From Gordonia sp. OPL2 (GTDB lineage: Bacteria; Actinomycetota; Actinomycetes; Mycobacteriales; Mycobacteriaceae): 64,000 bases of DNA. The notes under the pieces are model-generated. The model did not search any database. It was not told where the DNA came from and worked only from the letters and a program-made list of their open reading frames with translations. Every line of letters begins with the position of its first letter. Within the stretch, counting starts at the first letter, position 1. The position numbers and the translations under genes were made by a program. Location of the stretch: assembly GCF_003797825.1 (NCBI RefSeq), contig NZ_RKME01000021.1, positions 1 through 64,000 on the forward strand, written 5' to 3'. Below, in pieces: positions 17,134-25,015 of this stretch.

Positions 17134-18429
17134 ATGAGCAACGTCGGAAAGCCCCGCACAGCCGCCGAGATCCAGCAGGACTGGGACAGCAACCCGCGCT
17201 GGAAGAACGTCAAGCGCGACTACACCGCCGAGCAGGTCGAGCAGCTGCAGGGCTCGGTCGTCGAGGAGCAGACCCTTGCTCGTCGCGGCGCCGAGATCCT
17301 GTGGGAGGGCGTGAACGCCGGCGACGGCAGCTACATCAACGCACTCGGTGCGCTCACCGGTAACCAGGCCGTGCAGCAGGTGCGTGCCGGCCTCAAGGCC
17401 GTCTACCTCTCCGGGTGGCAGGTCGCCGGTGACGCCAACCTCTCAGGCCACACCTACCCCGACCAGTCGCTCTACCCGGCCAACTCGGTGCCGTCGGTGG
17501 TGCGTCGCATCAACAACGCGCTGCTGCGCGCCGACGAGATCGCCCGCGTCGAGGGTGACGACTCGGTCGACAACTGGGTCGTGCCGATCGTGGCCGACGG
17601 CGAGGCCGGCTTCGGTGGCGCCCTCAACGTCTACGAGCTGCAGAAGGCCATGATCGCCGCGGGTGCCGCCGGTACCCACTGGGAGGATCAGCTCGCCTCG
17701 GAGAAGAAGTGCGGCCACCTCGGTGGCAAGGTGCTCATCCCCACCCAGCAGCACGTCCGCACCCTGAACTCGGCGCGCCTGGCCGCCGACGTCGCCGGCG
17801 TCCCGACCGTGGTCATCGCCCGCACCGACGCCGAGGCCGCCACACTGATCACCTCCGATGTCGACGACCGCGACAAGGAGTTCGTGACCGGCGAGCGCAC
17901 CGCCGAGGGCTACTACCACGTCAAGAACGGCATCGAGCCGTGCATCGCACGTGCGAAGTCCTACGCGCCGTACGCCGACATGATCTGGATGGAGACCGGT
18001 ACTCCGGACCTCGAGCTGGCTCGCAAGTTCGCCGAGTCGGTCAAGGCCGAGTTCCCGGATCAGCTGCTGTCCTACAACTGCAGCCCGTCGTTCAACTGGA
18101 GCAAGCACCTCGACGACAGCACCATCGCCAAGTTCCAGAACGAACTCGGCGCCATGGGCTTCACCTTCCAGTTCATCACGCTGGCCGGCTTCCACTCGCT
18201 CAACTACGGCATGTTCGATCTGGCCTACGGCTACGCCCGTGAGCAGATGACCGCCTTCGTCGACCTGCAGAACCGTGAGTTCAAGGCCGCCGACGAGCGT
18301 GGCTTCACCGCGGTCAAGCACCAGCGTGAGGTCGGCGCCGGTTACTTCGACAACATCGCCACCACCGTCGACCCGACGAGCTCGACCACCGCGCTCAAGG
18401 GCTCGACCGAAGAGGGTCAGTTCCACTAG
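17134..18429 (+). CDS. aceA: Isocitrate lyase
   Basis: This 431-aa enzyme splits isocitrate into glyoxylate and succinate, the first step of the glyoxylate shunt, and in this order may also act as methylisocitrate lyase. The catalytic signature KKCGH is at residues 191-195 (Cys 193). Other family segments include VADGEAGFGG, PTQQHVRTLNSARLAADVAGVP and YNCSPSFNWSKHL. It matches mycobacterial Icl1 in length and sequence. It follows a 441-bp control region with CRP-type and RamB-like sites and precedes fadB2, as in M. tuberculosis. A GAAAGCGAAG stretch upstream of ATG 17134 may serve as a weak ribosome site. Confidence 0.97.
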   Translation: MSNVGKPRTAAEIQQDWDSNPRWKNVKRDYTAEQVEQLQGSVVEEQTLARRGAEILWEGVNAGDGSYINALGALTGNQAVQQVRAGLKAVYLSGWQVAGDANLSGHTYPDQSLYPANSVPSVVRRINNALLRADEIARVEGDDSVDNWVVPIVADGEAGFGGALNVYELQKAMIAAGAAGTHWEDQLASEKKCGHLGGKVLIPTQQHVRTLNSARLAADVAGVPTVVIARTDAEAATLITSDVDDRDKEFVTGERTAEGYYHVKNGIEPCIARAKSYAPYADMIWMETGTPDLELARKFAESVKAEFPDQLLSYNCSPSFNWSKHLDDSTIAKFQNELGAMGFTFQFITLAGFHSLNYGMFDLAYGYAREQMTAFVDLQNREFKAADERGFTAVKHQREVGAGYFDNIATTVDPTSSTTALKGSTEEGQFH

Positions 18430-18474
18430 GAGCTGGGCCGGCCCGCCTCTGACGGGACTTTGGCGAATCAGTCA

Positions 18475-18504
18475 GGCGGTCCGCGGCTTTCGCTGCGGGC
18501 CGCC
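18475..18504 (+). terminator. Stem-loop after aceA
   Basis: The arms at 18475-18487 and 18492-18504 form a 13-bp GC-rich stem with two G-U type pairs and a TTTC loop. No T-run follows. It lies 45 bp after the aceA stop and probably terminates or attenuates transcription before fadB2. Confidence 0.65.
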
Positions 18505-18600
18505 TGCTGGCGTATCAGGGGCTTTGTTCGTACCCGGGGAGTTACCCATGTTCTTGCGAGATCAGTTGTTGCGTGAGTCTTTTGATCTGAGGAGTCGACG

Positions 18601-19485
18601 GTGACCAGCGAGAAGATCGCCAGGGTCGGCGTGGTGGGGGCCGGTCAGATGGGGGCGGGTATCGCCGAGGTCTGTGCGCGGGCGCAGACCGATGTCCTCG
18701 TCTACGAGGCGAGCCGGGAACTCACCGCCGCCGGCCGTGCACGCATCTTGCGCTCGCTCGACCGCGGCGTGTCCAGCGGAAAACTCACCGAACGCGAACG
18801 CGAACAGGCGGCCTGGCGCCTCCGTTTCACCTCCGATCTCGGCGACTTCGCCGATCGGCAACTCGTCTGCGAGGCCGTCGTCGAGGACGAGGCGGTCAAG
18901 ACGCGGATCTTCGCCGACCTCGACAAGGTCGTCACCGATCCCGGCGCCGTCCTCGCGTCGAACACCTCGTCGATCCCGATCATGAAGCTGGGCATGGCAA
19001 CCCAGAATGCGCACCGGGTCATCGGCATGCACTTCTTCAACCCCGTACCCGTGCTGCCCCTCGTCGAGGTCGTCACCACCCTGATGACCTCCGACGACGT
19101 CAGTGAGCGCGCGGAGACCTTTGCGCACGATGTGCTCGGCAAGCAGGTCGTGCGCTCCGCCGACCGATCCGGCTTCGTCGTCAACGCACTGCTGGTGCCC
19201 TACCTGCTGTCCGCGATCCGCATGGTGGAGAGCGGCTTTGCCGACGTCGAGGACGTCGACAAGGCGATGGTGCTCGGATGCGCCCACCCGATGGGCCCGT
19301 TGAAACTCGCCGACCTGGTCGGGCTCGACACCGTCAAGGCGATCGCCGACAAGATGTACGAGGAGTTCAAGGAACCTCTCTACTCGCCGCCGCCGCTGCT
19401 GTTGCGCATGGTGGAGGCCGGTCGACTCGGGACGAAGACCGGTCAGGGCTTCTACCGGCACGCCGAGAACGGCTCCCACGACTGA
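18601..19485 (+). CDS. fadB2: 3-hydroxybutyryl-CoA dehydrogenase
   Basis: This 294-aa NAD(P)-dependent dehydrogenase interconverts 3-hydroxyacyl-CoA and acetoacetyl-CoA-type products. The N-terminal Rossmann motif VGVVGAGQMGAGIAEV, the segment ASNTSSIPIMKLG, the catalytic GMHFFNPVPVLPLVEV and the C-terminal dimer domain (RSGFVVNALLVPYLLSAIRM, GCAHPMGPLKLADLVGLD) are all present. It corresponds to Rv0468. GTG 18601 is preceded by GAGGAG 7 nt upstream. It follows aceA after a hairpin, so it probably has its own promoter or receives read-through. Confidence 0.95.
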   Translation: MTSEKIARVGVVGAGQMGAGIAEVCARAQTDVLVYEASRELTAAGRARILRSLDRGVSSGKLTEREREQAAWRLRFTSDLGDFADRQLVCEAVVEDEAVKTRIFADLDKVVTDPGAVLASNTSSIPIMKLGMATQNAHRVIGMHFFNPVPVLPLVEVVTTLMTSDDVSERAETFAHDVLGKQVVRSADRSGFVVNALLVPYLLSAIRMVESGFADVEDVDKAMVLGCAHPMGPLKLADLVGLDTVKAIADKMYEEFKEPLYSPPPLLLRMVEAGRLGTKTGQGFYRHAENGSHD

Positions 19486-19588
19486 ACCCGCGTGGTGCTC
19501 TCTCACGCGGACGACGGCGGTGGGCGTTTGTCGTGCGTGTAGACAGCAGATCAACTCCAGGTGACATGTGCCACCTGCGCTAGCAGAA
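19486..19588. other. fadB2 3' region with weak hairpin
   Basis: CCGCGTG (19488-19494) and CACGCGG (19504-19510) form a 7-bp stem just after the fadB2 stop, a possible weak terminator. No gene is seen before the promoter at 19592. Confidence 0.4.
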
Positions 19589-19619
19589 TGCTTGCATTTG
19601 TTAGCAGAACGTGGATACT
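19589..19619 (+). promoter_or_regulatory. Promoter and inverted-repeat operator of the first hbhA-like gene
   Basis: TGCTTGCA-TT-TGTTAGCA (19589-19606) is an inverted repeat with half-site TGCTnnCA. It overlaps a TTGCAT -35-like hexamer (19592-19597), which is separated by 16 bp from GATACT (19614-19619). The direct repeat TAGCAGAA flanks the site on both sides. The same operator, differing only in the central two bases, precedes the XRE-hbhA operon at 26374, so one regulator probably controls both. Confidence 0.7.
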
Positions 19620-19620
19620 G

Positions 19621-19790
19621 GGTGTCGGAACCACAGAAATGGCTCGACGCGCCATCGGTACCGACACCGGCTGCACCGGATGATCCGAGGGGTGATCATC
19701 CGATGGTTATTGTGCCGCAACATTTTTGGTAACTGTCGATGCGATGACCGCAGAATCGACCGCACACAATCTATCTTGGAGGAGTTCGCT
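19621..19790 (+). promoter_or_regulatory. Structured 5' leader of the hbhA-like gene
   Basis: If transcription starts about 7 nt after GATACT, the leader is about 165 nt. It contains two perfect stems: 19621-19628 with 19661-19668 (8 bp) and 19677-19685 with 19694-19702 (9 bp, 8-nt loop). A short stem is followed by TTTTT (about 19733). The downstream 60 nt lead to a good ribosome site GGAGGA. No known riboswitch class is recognised. Confidence 0.5.
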
Positions 19791-20516
19791 GTGAGTGAAT
19801 CCACCCGTACCCTGGCCAACCCGATCTATGCGGCTGTCGGTGCCGGCGACTACGTCGTCGCGCAGTTCAACGACATCGTCGCGCAGCTGCGTGAGCGGAC
19901 CGAGTCCGCGACCGAGACCGCGCAGGCCCGCCTCGAGCAGACGCGCGGCGATGCGCAGGCGCGTCTCGACGAGGCCCGGACCCGCCTCAACGCCCTGCCC
20001 GAGGACGTCCCGGCGCAGATCGAGGACCTCCGCGGCAAGTTGAACAGCGATGAGCTGCGCAAGGTCGCCGAGGGCTACCTCGAGTCGGCCACCGGGTTCT
20101 ACAACTCGCTCGCCGAGCGCGGCGAGGAGACCGTCGAGCGTCTGCGTCAGCAGCCGCTGGTGCAGGAGAACCTGGACCGTGCGGAGAAGGTGTACAACGA
20201 CGCCGTCGACCTCACCGAGGACACCCTCGGCGTCGTGTCGTCGCAGACCCGCCTCGTCGGGGAGCGTGCCGCGAAACTGACCGGCCGCGTGAGCAGCCGC
20301 GTCGAGGACGTCGCCGCCGACATCGAGCAGGCGGGCCAGACCATCAAGTCCGAAGCCGCCGACGCTGCATCCGAGATCGATGGCGCTGCAGGCACTGTCG
20401 AGGCCAAGGGTCGCACCGCCAAGGCGTCGCCGGCGAAGAAGATCACCGCCGCCAAGAAGGCTCCGGCCAAGAAGGCCCCCGCCAAGAAGGCGCCGGCCAA
20501 GAAGGCGACCAGCTGA
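19791..20516 (+). CDS. HbhA-like heparin-binding adhesin / lipid-droplet-associated protein (paralogue 1)
   Basis: This 241-aa protein has a long alpha-helical coiled-coil region (ERTESATETAQARLEQTRGD ... SDELRKVAEGYLESATGFYN) followed by an Ala/Pro/Lys-rich tail with five KK repeats. This is the architecture of mycobacterial HbhA. The N-terminus (NPIYAAVGAGDYVVAQFNDI) aligns with the HbhA start. GTG 19791 has TTGGAGGA 8 nt upstream. It is not the syntenic hbhA, which lies at 26.9 kb, but shares its promoter operator. HbhA proteins bind heparan sulfate by the Lys-rich tail and have roles in membrane or lipid-body contact. It ends before a strong terminator. Confidence 0.85.
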   Translation: MSESTRTLANPIYAAVGAGDYVVAQFNDIVAQLRERTESATETAQARLEQTRGDAQARLDEARTRLNALPEDVPAQIEDLRGKLNSDELRKVAEGYLESATGFYNSLAERGEETVERLRQQPLVQENLDRAEKVYNDAVDLTEDTLGVVSSQTRLVGERAAKLTGRVSSRVEDVAADIEQAGQTIKSEAADAASEIDGAAGTVEAKGRTAKASPAKKITAAKKAPAKKAPAKKAPAKKATS

Positions 20517-20544
20517 TCTGAGTTCGACGCTTCGTCAACGGCTT

Positions 20545-20580
20545 TCGGTCCCGTTCACCACACACGGTGAGCGGGACCGA
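20545..20580 (+). terminator. Strong stem-loop terminator after the hbhA-like gene
   Basis: The arms at 20545-20559 and 20566-20580 form a 15-bp stem (one G-U pair) with an ACACAC loop, followed by GTCGTTTCG. It lies 28 bp after the stop codon. It can act on both strands and also separates the convergent XRE gene. Confidence 0.8.
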
Positions 20581-20616
20581 GTCGTTTCGTGGTGCTTTGC
20601 GGGATGAGGCCGGGAC

Positions 20617-21144
20617 TCAGACGGGCGGGGAGTGGATCGTCAGGACCGCCGTCGCACCGGCCGTGCTGCGATAGGTGTGCTCGCGGTCGCTGATCCACTG
20701 CAGCGAGTCACCCTGGGCGGCAGCCTGTTCGGCTCCGGCGGGGCCCGCGCGCAGATCTCCGGTCACCACGTGGACGTGCTCGACGACGCCGGGTCCGTGC
20801 GGCGGGGACGTGCGCACCCCGCCGGGCAGGATGCGTAACCAGACGACCTCGGTGGTGGCGCCGTCGTCATGGTGTTCGACATGCAGGATCTGCGCATGCA
20901 GGAACTCGCCGCTGCCCTCGGTGCCCGCGGCCTCGCCGAGCAATGCGGTCAGCGGCACACCGAGCGGGCCGGCCACCGCGTAGAGGGTGTCGAGTGTCGG
21001 GTTGCGTTGTCCGGACTCGATCTCGGACAACGACCCCTTGCCGATCCCGGCCCGGCGGGCGAGCTCCGACAGCGACATGCCGCGATCGCCACGGATCGTC
21101 GCGATCCGGCTGCCGACGGCTCGGCGTCGCTCCTCGACCGTCAC
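20617..21144 (-). CDS. XRE family regulator with C-terminal cupin domain
   Basis: This 175-aa regulator has an N-terminal helix-turn-helix (GSRIATIRGDRGMSLSELAR ... KGSLSEIESGQRNPTLDTL) and a C-terminal cupin (PHGPGVVEHVHVVTGDLRAG). Such regulators commonly control an adjacent transporter, here the divergent BenE-type gene. GTG 21144 has GGAAGCGAG upstream. A perfect palindrome (21201-21218) lies between the two genes. The ligand is unknown. Confidence 0.85.
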   Translation of the reverse strand: MTVEERRRAVGSRIATIRGDRGMSLSELARRAGIGKGSLSEIESGQRNPTLDTLYAVAGPLGVPLTALLGEAAGTEGSGEFLHAQILHVEHHDDGATTEVVWLRILPGGVRTSPPHGPGVVEHVHVVTGDLRAGPAGAEQAAAQGDSLQWISDREHTYRSTAGATAVLTIHSPPV

Positions 21145-21187
21145 GTGTGCTCGCTTCCATGTCGGTGTCGACCCGCAAACGTACTAG

Positions 21188-21218
21188 GCGTTCTGTTACG
21201 CGTTCTGTTTACAGAACG
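21188..21218. promoter_or_regulatory. Palindromic operator between XRE regulator and transporter
   Basis: CGTTCTGT-TT-ACAGAACG (21201-21218) is a perfect 18-bp palindrome. An extra direct half-site GCGTTCTGTTAC lies at 21188-21199. It sits just upstream of the -10 box TAGGGT (21226-21231) of the transporter and near the XRE promoter, as expected for a divergent repressor site. Confidence 0.7.
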
Positions 21219-21238
21219 GTTGCGGTAGGGTGGCCCGG

Positions 21239-22438
21239 GTGACCATCACAGCACACACGCGCCGCGGGCAGCCGATCGTCGCGGGCATCGTGACCGCTCT
21301 CGTCGGTTTCACGTCGTCGTTCGCCGTGGTCATCGCCGGTCTGCGGGCGGTCGGGGCGACCGCTGAGCAGGCGGCATCGGGCCTGCTGGCGTTGACGGTG
21401 GTCTTCGGTCTCGGGATCGTCGTGTTGAGCGTGCGGACCCGCGCCCCGATCACCCTCGCCTGGTCGACCCCGGGAGCCGCGATGCTGGTCAGCATGGGTG
21501 CGTCCTATCACGCGGGCTGGCCGGCCGCAGTCGGGGCGTTCCTCGTCGTCGGCGTGCTGATCGTCGTGACCGGCCTGGTGCCGGCACTGGGGGAGGCGAT
21601 CTCCCGAATCCCGACGCCGATCGCGCAGGCGATGCTCGCCGGCGTGCTCCTGACTTTGTGTCTGGCGCCGATGCGGTCACTCGTGGAAGCGCCGGCGCTG
21701 GCCTTACCCGTGTTGGTGATCTGGCTGGTCGCGACGCGATGGGCGCCACGGTGGGCGTTGCCGCTCGCGCTGCTGACCGCGCTCGTGGCGATCGGCATCC
21801 ATGTGGCGATCGCCGGGGCCGACGTGTCGTCGGCGACCTGGACGCCGACACTCGCGATCACCGTTCCCGAGTTCGACGCCGCGGCCGTCATCGGTATCGG
21901 TGTGCCCCTGTTCATCGTCACCATGGCGTCGCAGAACATCCCCGGTGTCGCGGTGCTGTCGTCGTTCGGCTACGTCACCCCCTGGCGAGCGGCGATGACC
22001 GTCACCGGGGTGGGTACCCTGCTGGCCGCACCGTTCGGCGGTCACGCGATCAACCTCGCGGCGCTGTCGGCGGCGCTGTCCGCAGGGGAGGAGGCCGGCC
22101 CGGATCGATCACGACGATGGATGGCGGCGGTCACCGCCGGGTTCAGCTATCTCGTCCTGGCGGTGCTGTCCGGTGTGCTCGTCACCATCGCCACCATCGC
22201 ACCCGGCGGCCTCATCGAAGCCGTTGCGGGACTGGCACTCCTGGGCACCTTCGCCGCCGCGATCGTCGGCGCGTTCACCGCGGCCGACACCCGAGTCCCG
22301 GCCGCACTGACCTTCATCGCGGCGGCCTCCGGGGTCACGTTCTTCGGGATCGGTGGCGCTTTCTGGGGGCTCGTGATCGGGCTGGTCGCCCATGGCGTGC
22401 TCAACTCCGGTCGACGGCACGCGGATGCCGAGCGGTGA
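21239..22438 (+). CDS. BenE-type benzoate/H+ symporter family membrane transporter
   Basis: This 399-aa integral membrane protein is very hydrophobic with about 11-12 transmembrane segments. It has the BenE family features GIVTALVGFTSSFAVVIAGL, PITLAWSTPGAAML and ASQNIPGVAVLSSFGY. GTG 21239 lies 7 nt after TAGGGT (21226-21231), so it is likely leaderless; GTG 21230 is a less likely start. It is divergent from an XRE-cupin regulator. The name BenE reflects family only; no benzoate catabolic genes are seen nearby, so the substrate is open. Confidence 0.85.
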   Translation: MTITAHTRRGQPIVAGIVTALVGFTSSFAVVIAGLRAVGATAEQAASGLLALTVVFGLGIVVLSVRTRAPITLAWSTPGAAMLVSMGASYHAGWPAAVGAFLVVGVLIVVTGLVPALGEAISRIPTPIAQAMLAGVLLTLCLAPMRSLVEAPALALPVLVIWLVATRWAPRWALPLALLTALVAIGIHVAIAGADVSSATWTPTLAITVPEFDAAAVIGIGVPLFIVTMASQNIPGVAVLSSFGYVTPWRAAMTVTGVGTLLAAPFGGHAINLAALSAALSAGEEAGPDRSRRWMAAVTAGFSYLVLAVLSGVLVTIATIAPGGLIEAVAGLALLGTFAAAIVGAFTAADTRVPAALTFIAAASGVTFFGIGGAFWGLVIGLVAHGVLNSGRRHADAER

Positions 22439-22439
22439 T

Positions 22440-23309
22440 TCACTCCTGAAGTGCGGCGACCCGTTGCTTCTCCACCTCGACGTCGAAATCGGCCTTGGGC
22501 CAGTCCAATTCGAGGCCCTCCAAGGCGCTGATGAGAAGTTCGCATACGGCGAGGCGGGCAAACCACTTGCGATCGGCGGGGATCAGGAACCATGGCGCCC
22601 GGTCGGAGTCGCAGCGGTCGAAGATCGCCTGATAGGCCTCGAGATACTCGTCCCAGAAAGCGCGTTCGTCGATGTCGCCGGGGTTGTACTTCCAGTGTTT
22701 GTCGGGGCGGTCGAGGCGCTCGGTGAGTCGTGCCTTCTGCTCGGCCTTCGACACGACCATGGCGCACTTGATGATCGTCGTCCCGTTCGCGACGAGGTCG
22801 CGCTCGAACTGGTTGATGATCTCGTAGCGCTTCTCCCACTCGGCCTGTGGCACAAGGTTGTGCACCCGCACCGGCAGCACGTCCTCGTAGTGGGAACGAT
22901 CGAAGATCCCGATGCGCCCACCCGCCGGCAGGGCACGGTGGATTCGCCACAGGAAATCGTGCTGCAGCTCTTCGGGAGTCGGCTTGCCGAAGCCACGGAT
23001 GGCGAGACCCTGCGGATCGACGAGGCCGCCGACGTGCCGGACGATCCCGCCCTTCCCGGCGGTGTCCATGCCCTGCAACACCAGCAGAACCGAACGATGA
23101 TCGCCCGCGCGGCCGTTGGCGTAGAGCAGCTCCTGGAGATCGGCGAGCGCCTCGCCGCGTTCGACGAGGAGTTCGGCGCCGCGGACCTTGTCGCCGTCGA
23201 AACCCGGTGTGGACGACGGGTCGAACCCGGCGATCGATCCGGTCTCGGTGACCCGCAGCGATCGGGCGGCCGGCGTCGTCCAGCCGTGTGCCGCATCGTG
23301 CTTGCCCAT
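22440..23309 (-). CDS. ppk2: Polyphosphate kinase 2 (PPK2) family protein
   Basis: This 289-aa enzyme transfers phosphate between polyphosphate and nucleotides. The Walker A motif GMDTAGKGG, the lid region KPTPEELQHDFLWRIHRALP and Walker B FDRSHYEDVL are present, followed by NQFERDLVANGTTIIKCAM. This is a single-domain PPK2 of typical length. Whether it phosphorylates NDP or NMP cannot be read with confidence. AGGAGG lies 9 nt before ATG 23309. It is convergent with the BenE-type gene, with only one base between stops. Confidence 0.92.
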   Translation of the reverse strand: MGKHDAAHGWTTPAARSLRVTETGSIAGFDPSSTPGFDGDKVRGAELLVERGEALADLQELLYANGRAGDHRSVLLVLQGMDTAGKGGIVRHVGGLVDPQGLAIRGFGKPTPEELQHDFLWRIHRALPAGGRIGIFDRSHYEDVLPVRVHNLVPQAEWEKRYEIINQFERDLVANGTTIIKCAMVVSKAEQKARLTERLDRPDKHWKYNPGDIDERAFWDEYLEAYQAIFDRCDSDRAPWFLIPADRKWFARLAVCELLISALEGLELDWPKADFDVEVEKQRVAALQE

Positions 23310-23359
23310 CTGATCGAACCTCCTGATGTGTGAGCGGCCTTGTCGCGGCGATGATCAGC

Positions 23360-24169
23360 TCAGCTGATCGCCCTCGCGGGCCCACCGTCCGGCGGGAAGA
23401 GAGGGCCGCCGCCGAAGGCCTCACGGTGCGAGTCCGGCGGAGTCCCATCGTTGTTGGTGATCCCGTATCCCGCCCCGAGTTCGGCGGTGACCAGGGTGCG
23501 TCCGTTGTGGTCGGCGAGGGCCGGATCGTCTGCGAGAGCGGAGATCACGCGACCGACGAACTCGGGGTCCTCGGCGCGTTGCAGGGAGAAGCCGGCGAAC
23601 TCGTCGATGCCCAGGGAGAGCAGCAGCTCGGTGCGGATCAGGCCCAGCCACAACGACACCGCGGTCACCCCGGTGCCGTCGAGGTCGTGGCCCATGTCGA
23701 AGGCCATCTTGTCCAAGGCCGCCTTGCTCATGCCGTACAGCACCGAATGCAGGTGTCCGCGTGAGCCGAACGATGAGATCGAGGCGATCAACCCGCGACC
23801 GCGCGGGACCATCAGCCGGGCCGCATGCACCGACGCCACGTAGTGCGCTCGCAACCCGACGCCGATCAGGGTGTCCCAGTCGTCGACGGGCCGTTCCCAG
23901 AAGGTGTCGGAGAATCCACCGAAGCCCTCCGGGGACGCCCACGCGTTGTTGACGAGAAGGTCCAGGCCGTCGGCGTCGCGCCCGATCGTCTCGAAGACGC
24001 CGGCGACGGCGTCGTCGTCGGCGTGATCGCACGCCAGCGCGATGGTGCCGTCGGGGCCCGAGCCCCGGCGGGACGTCACATAGACGGTCCACCCGTCGGC
24101 GACGAGCGCACGGGCCACGCCCTGACCGACACCCCGACTGCCGCCGGTCACCAGCGCGGTGCGCGCCAT
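23360..24169 (-). CDS. Short-chain dehydrogenase/reductase
   Basis: This 269-aa SDR has the cofactor motif TGGSRGVGQGVA, LLVNNAW in the NNAG position and the catalytic Ser-Tyr-Lys in SISSFGSRG ... YGMSKAALDKM. The ATG at 24169 overlaps the stop of the upstream TetR gene by one base, and a GTG one codon earlier is also possible. It is cotranscribed with that regulator. The substrate is unknown. Confidence 0.88.
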   Translation of the reverse strand: MARTALVTGGSRGVGQGVARALVADGWTVYVTSRRGSGPDGTIALACDHADDDAVAGVFETIGRDADGLDLLVNNAWASPEGFGGFSDTFWERPVDDWDTLIGVGLRAHYVASVHAARLMVPRGRGLIASISSFGSRGHLHSVLYGMSKAALDKMAFDMGHDLDGTGVTAVSLWLGLIRTELLLSLGIDEFAGFSLQRAEDPEFVGRVISALADDPALADHNGRTLVTAELGAGYGITNNDGTPPDSHREAFGGGPLFPPDGGPARAIS

Positions 24170-24975
24170 CACGCCTCCCCGTGGTCGTCGCCGGCATCCT
24201 CGCCGGCGTCGGGTGGTTCCGGTAGCGGCGGCGGGTCGGCGGTGAACGCCTCACGAGAGCCGTTGACCGCGGCGATCCCGACGATGGAACTCCACGACAT
24301 CATCGTCAGATAGTCGATGAGTGCGGCCACCGGGATCGGGCGGTCGGTCATCCACCAGTCGACCGCGCGCTGGATGCCGCCGACCAACGCGTTCGACCAC
24401 ACCTCGGCACCCGAGATGTCGGCGTCGCGTTCGGTCATCCGTAACACCAGCACGCCGGTCATCAACTGCGCGACCAGTTTCTCCGAGTCCGCGGTCGCGG
24501 CTGCGGCCGGCTGACCGGTCAGGGCGAACTTGTACAGATTGGGCTCGTCGGCGACGGCCTGCACGTAGACGCCGATGACGGTGCGCGTCAGGGTGTACTC
24601 GTCGACCTCGTCGGTGATCGCCTCGGTGAGCCGCGGCAGCAGGTGTTTCTCGAAGAAGCGCACGGCGGTGGCGATGCCGAGATCGTTCTTGTCGGTGAAG
24701 TAGCGATAGAGGACGGTCTTCGACACCCCGATGTGCGCGGCGATCTCGTCCATGCCGACGTCGGCGCCGAGGCTGCGGACGGCGTCCATGGTGCCGTCGG
24801 TGAGTTCGGTACGCCGTGCGGCCTTGTGCTTCTCCCACCGCTGACGACGGCCGTCGGGCTTCGTCCCGGACTCGGTCACGGTGCTCAGCAACGCCTGCTC
24901 GATGCCTCGGGTCACGTTGGTGGCGGCCGCCACTGCGGCACGTGCTGCCGCGGCAGGACTCGGGCGATTGGCCAT
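24169..24975 (-). CDS. TetR family transcriptional regulator
   Basis: This 268-aa regulator has its HTH near residues 75-115 (VGMDEIAAHIGVSKTVLYRY FTDKNDL) and a C-terminal ligand domain. It corresponds in position to Rv0472c, divergent from the DUF445 gene (Rv0473). ATG 24975 was chosen: TACGCT lies 9 nt before it and 6 nt before an in-frame GTG (24978), which is an equally good leaderless start. A 45-residue upstream extension in frame has no family support. It is coupled to the SDR gene downstream. Confidence 0.85.
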   Translation of the reverse strand: MANRPSPAAAARAAVAAATNVTRGIEQALLSTVTESGTKPDGRRQRWEKHKAARRTELTDGTMDAVRSLGADVGMDEIAAHIGVSKTVLYRYFTDKNDLGIATAVRFFEKHLLPRLTEAITDEVDEYTLTRTVIGVYVQAVADEPNLYKFALTGQPAAAATADSEKLVAQLMTGVLVLRMTERDADISGAEVWSNALVGGIQRAVDWWMTDRPIPVAALIDYLTMMSWSSIVGIAAVNGSREAFTADPPPLPEPPDAGEDAGDDHGEA

Positions 24976-25015
24976 CACCTGGCTAGCGTAGTGGGTGGCG
25001 GGTAAAACTGGTCCA

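Noticed and set aside
16887..17363. 158-aa open frame upstream of and overlapping aceA
   Set aside because: It lies over the TTTGC box cluster, ends inside aceA in another frame and has a composition unlike the neighbouring proteins.
19611..19790. 60-residue N-terminal extension of the hbhA-like gene
   Set aside because: GTG 19791 has a strong ribosome site and aligns with the HbhA start. The extension would be translated from the predicted structured leader.
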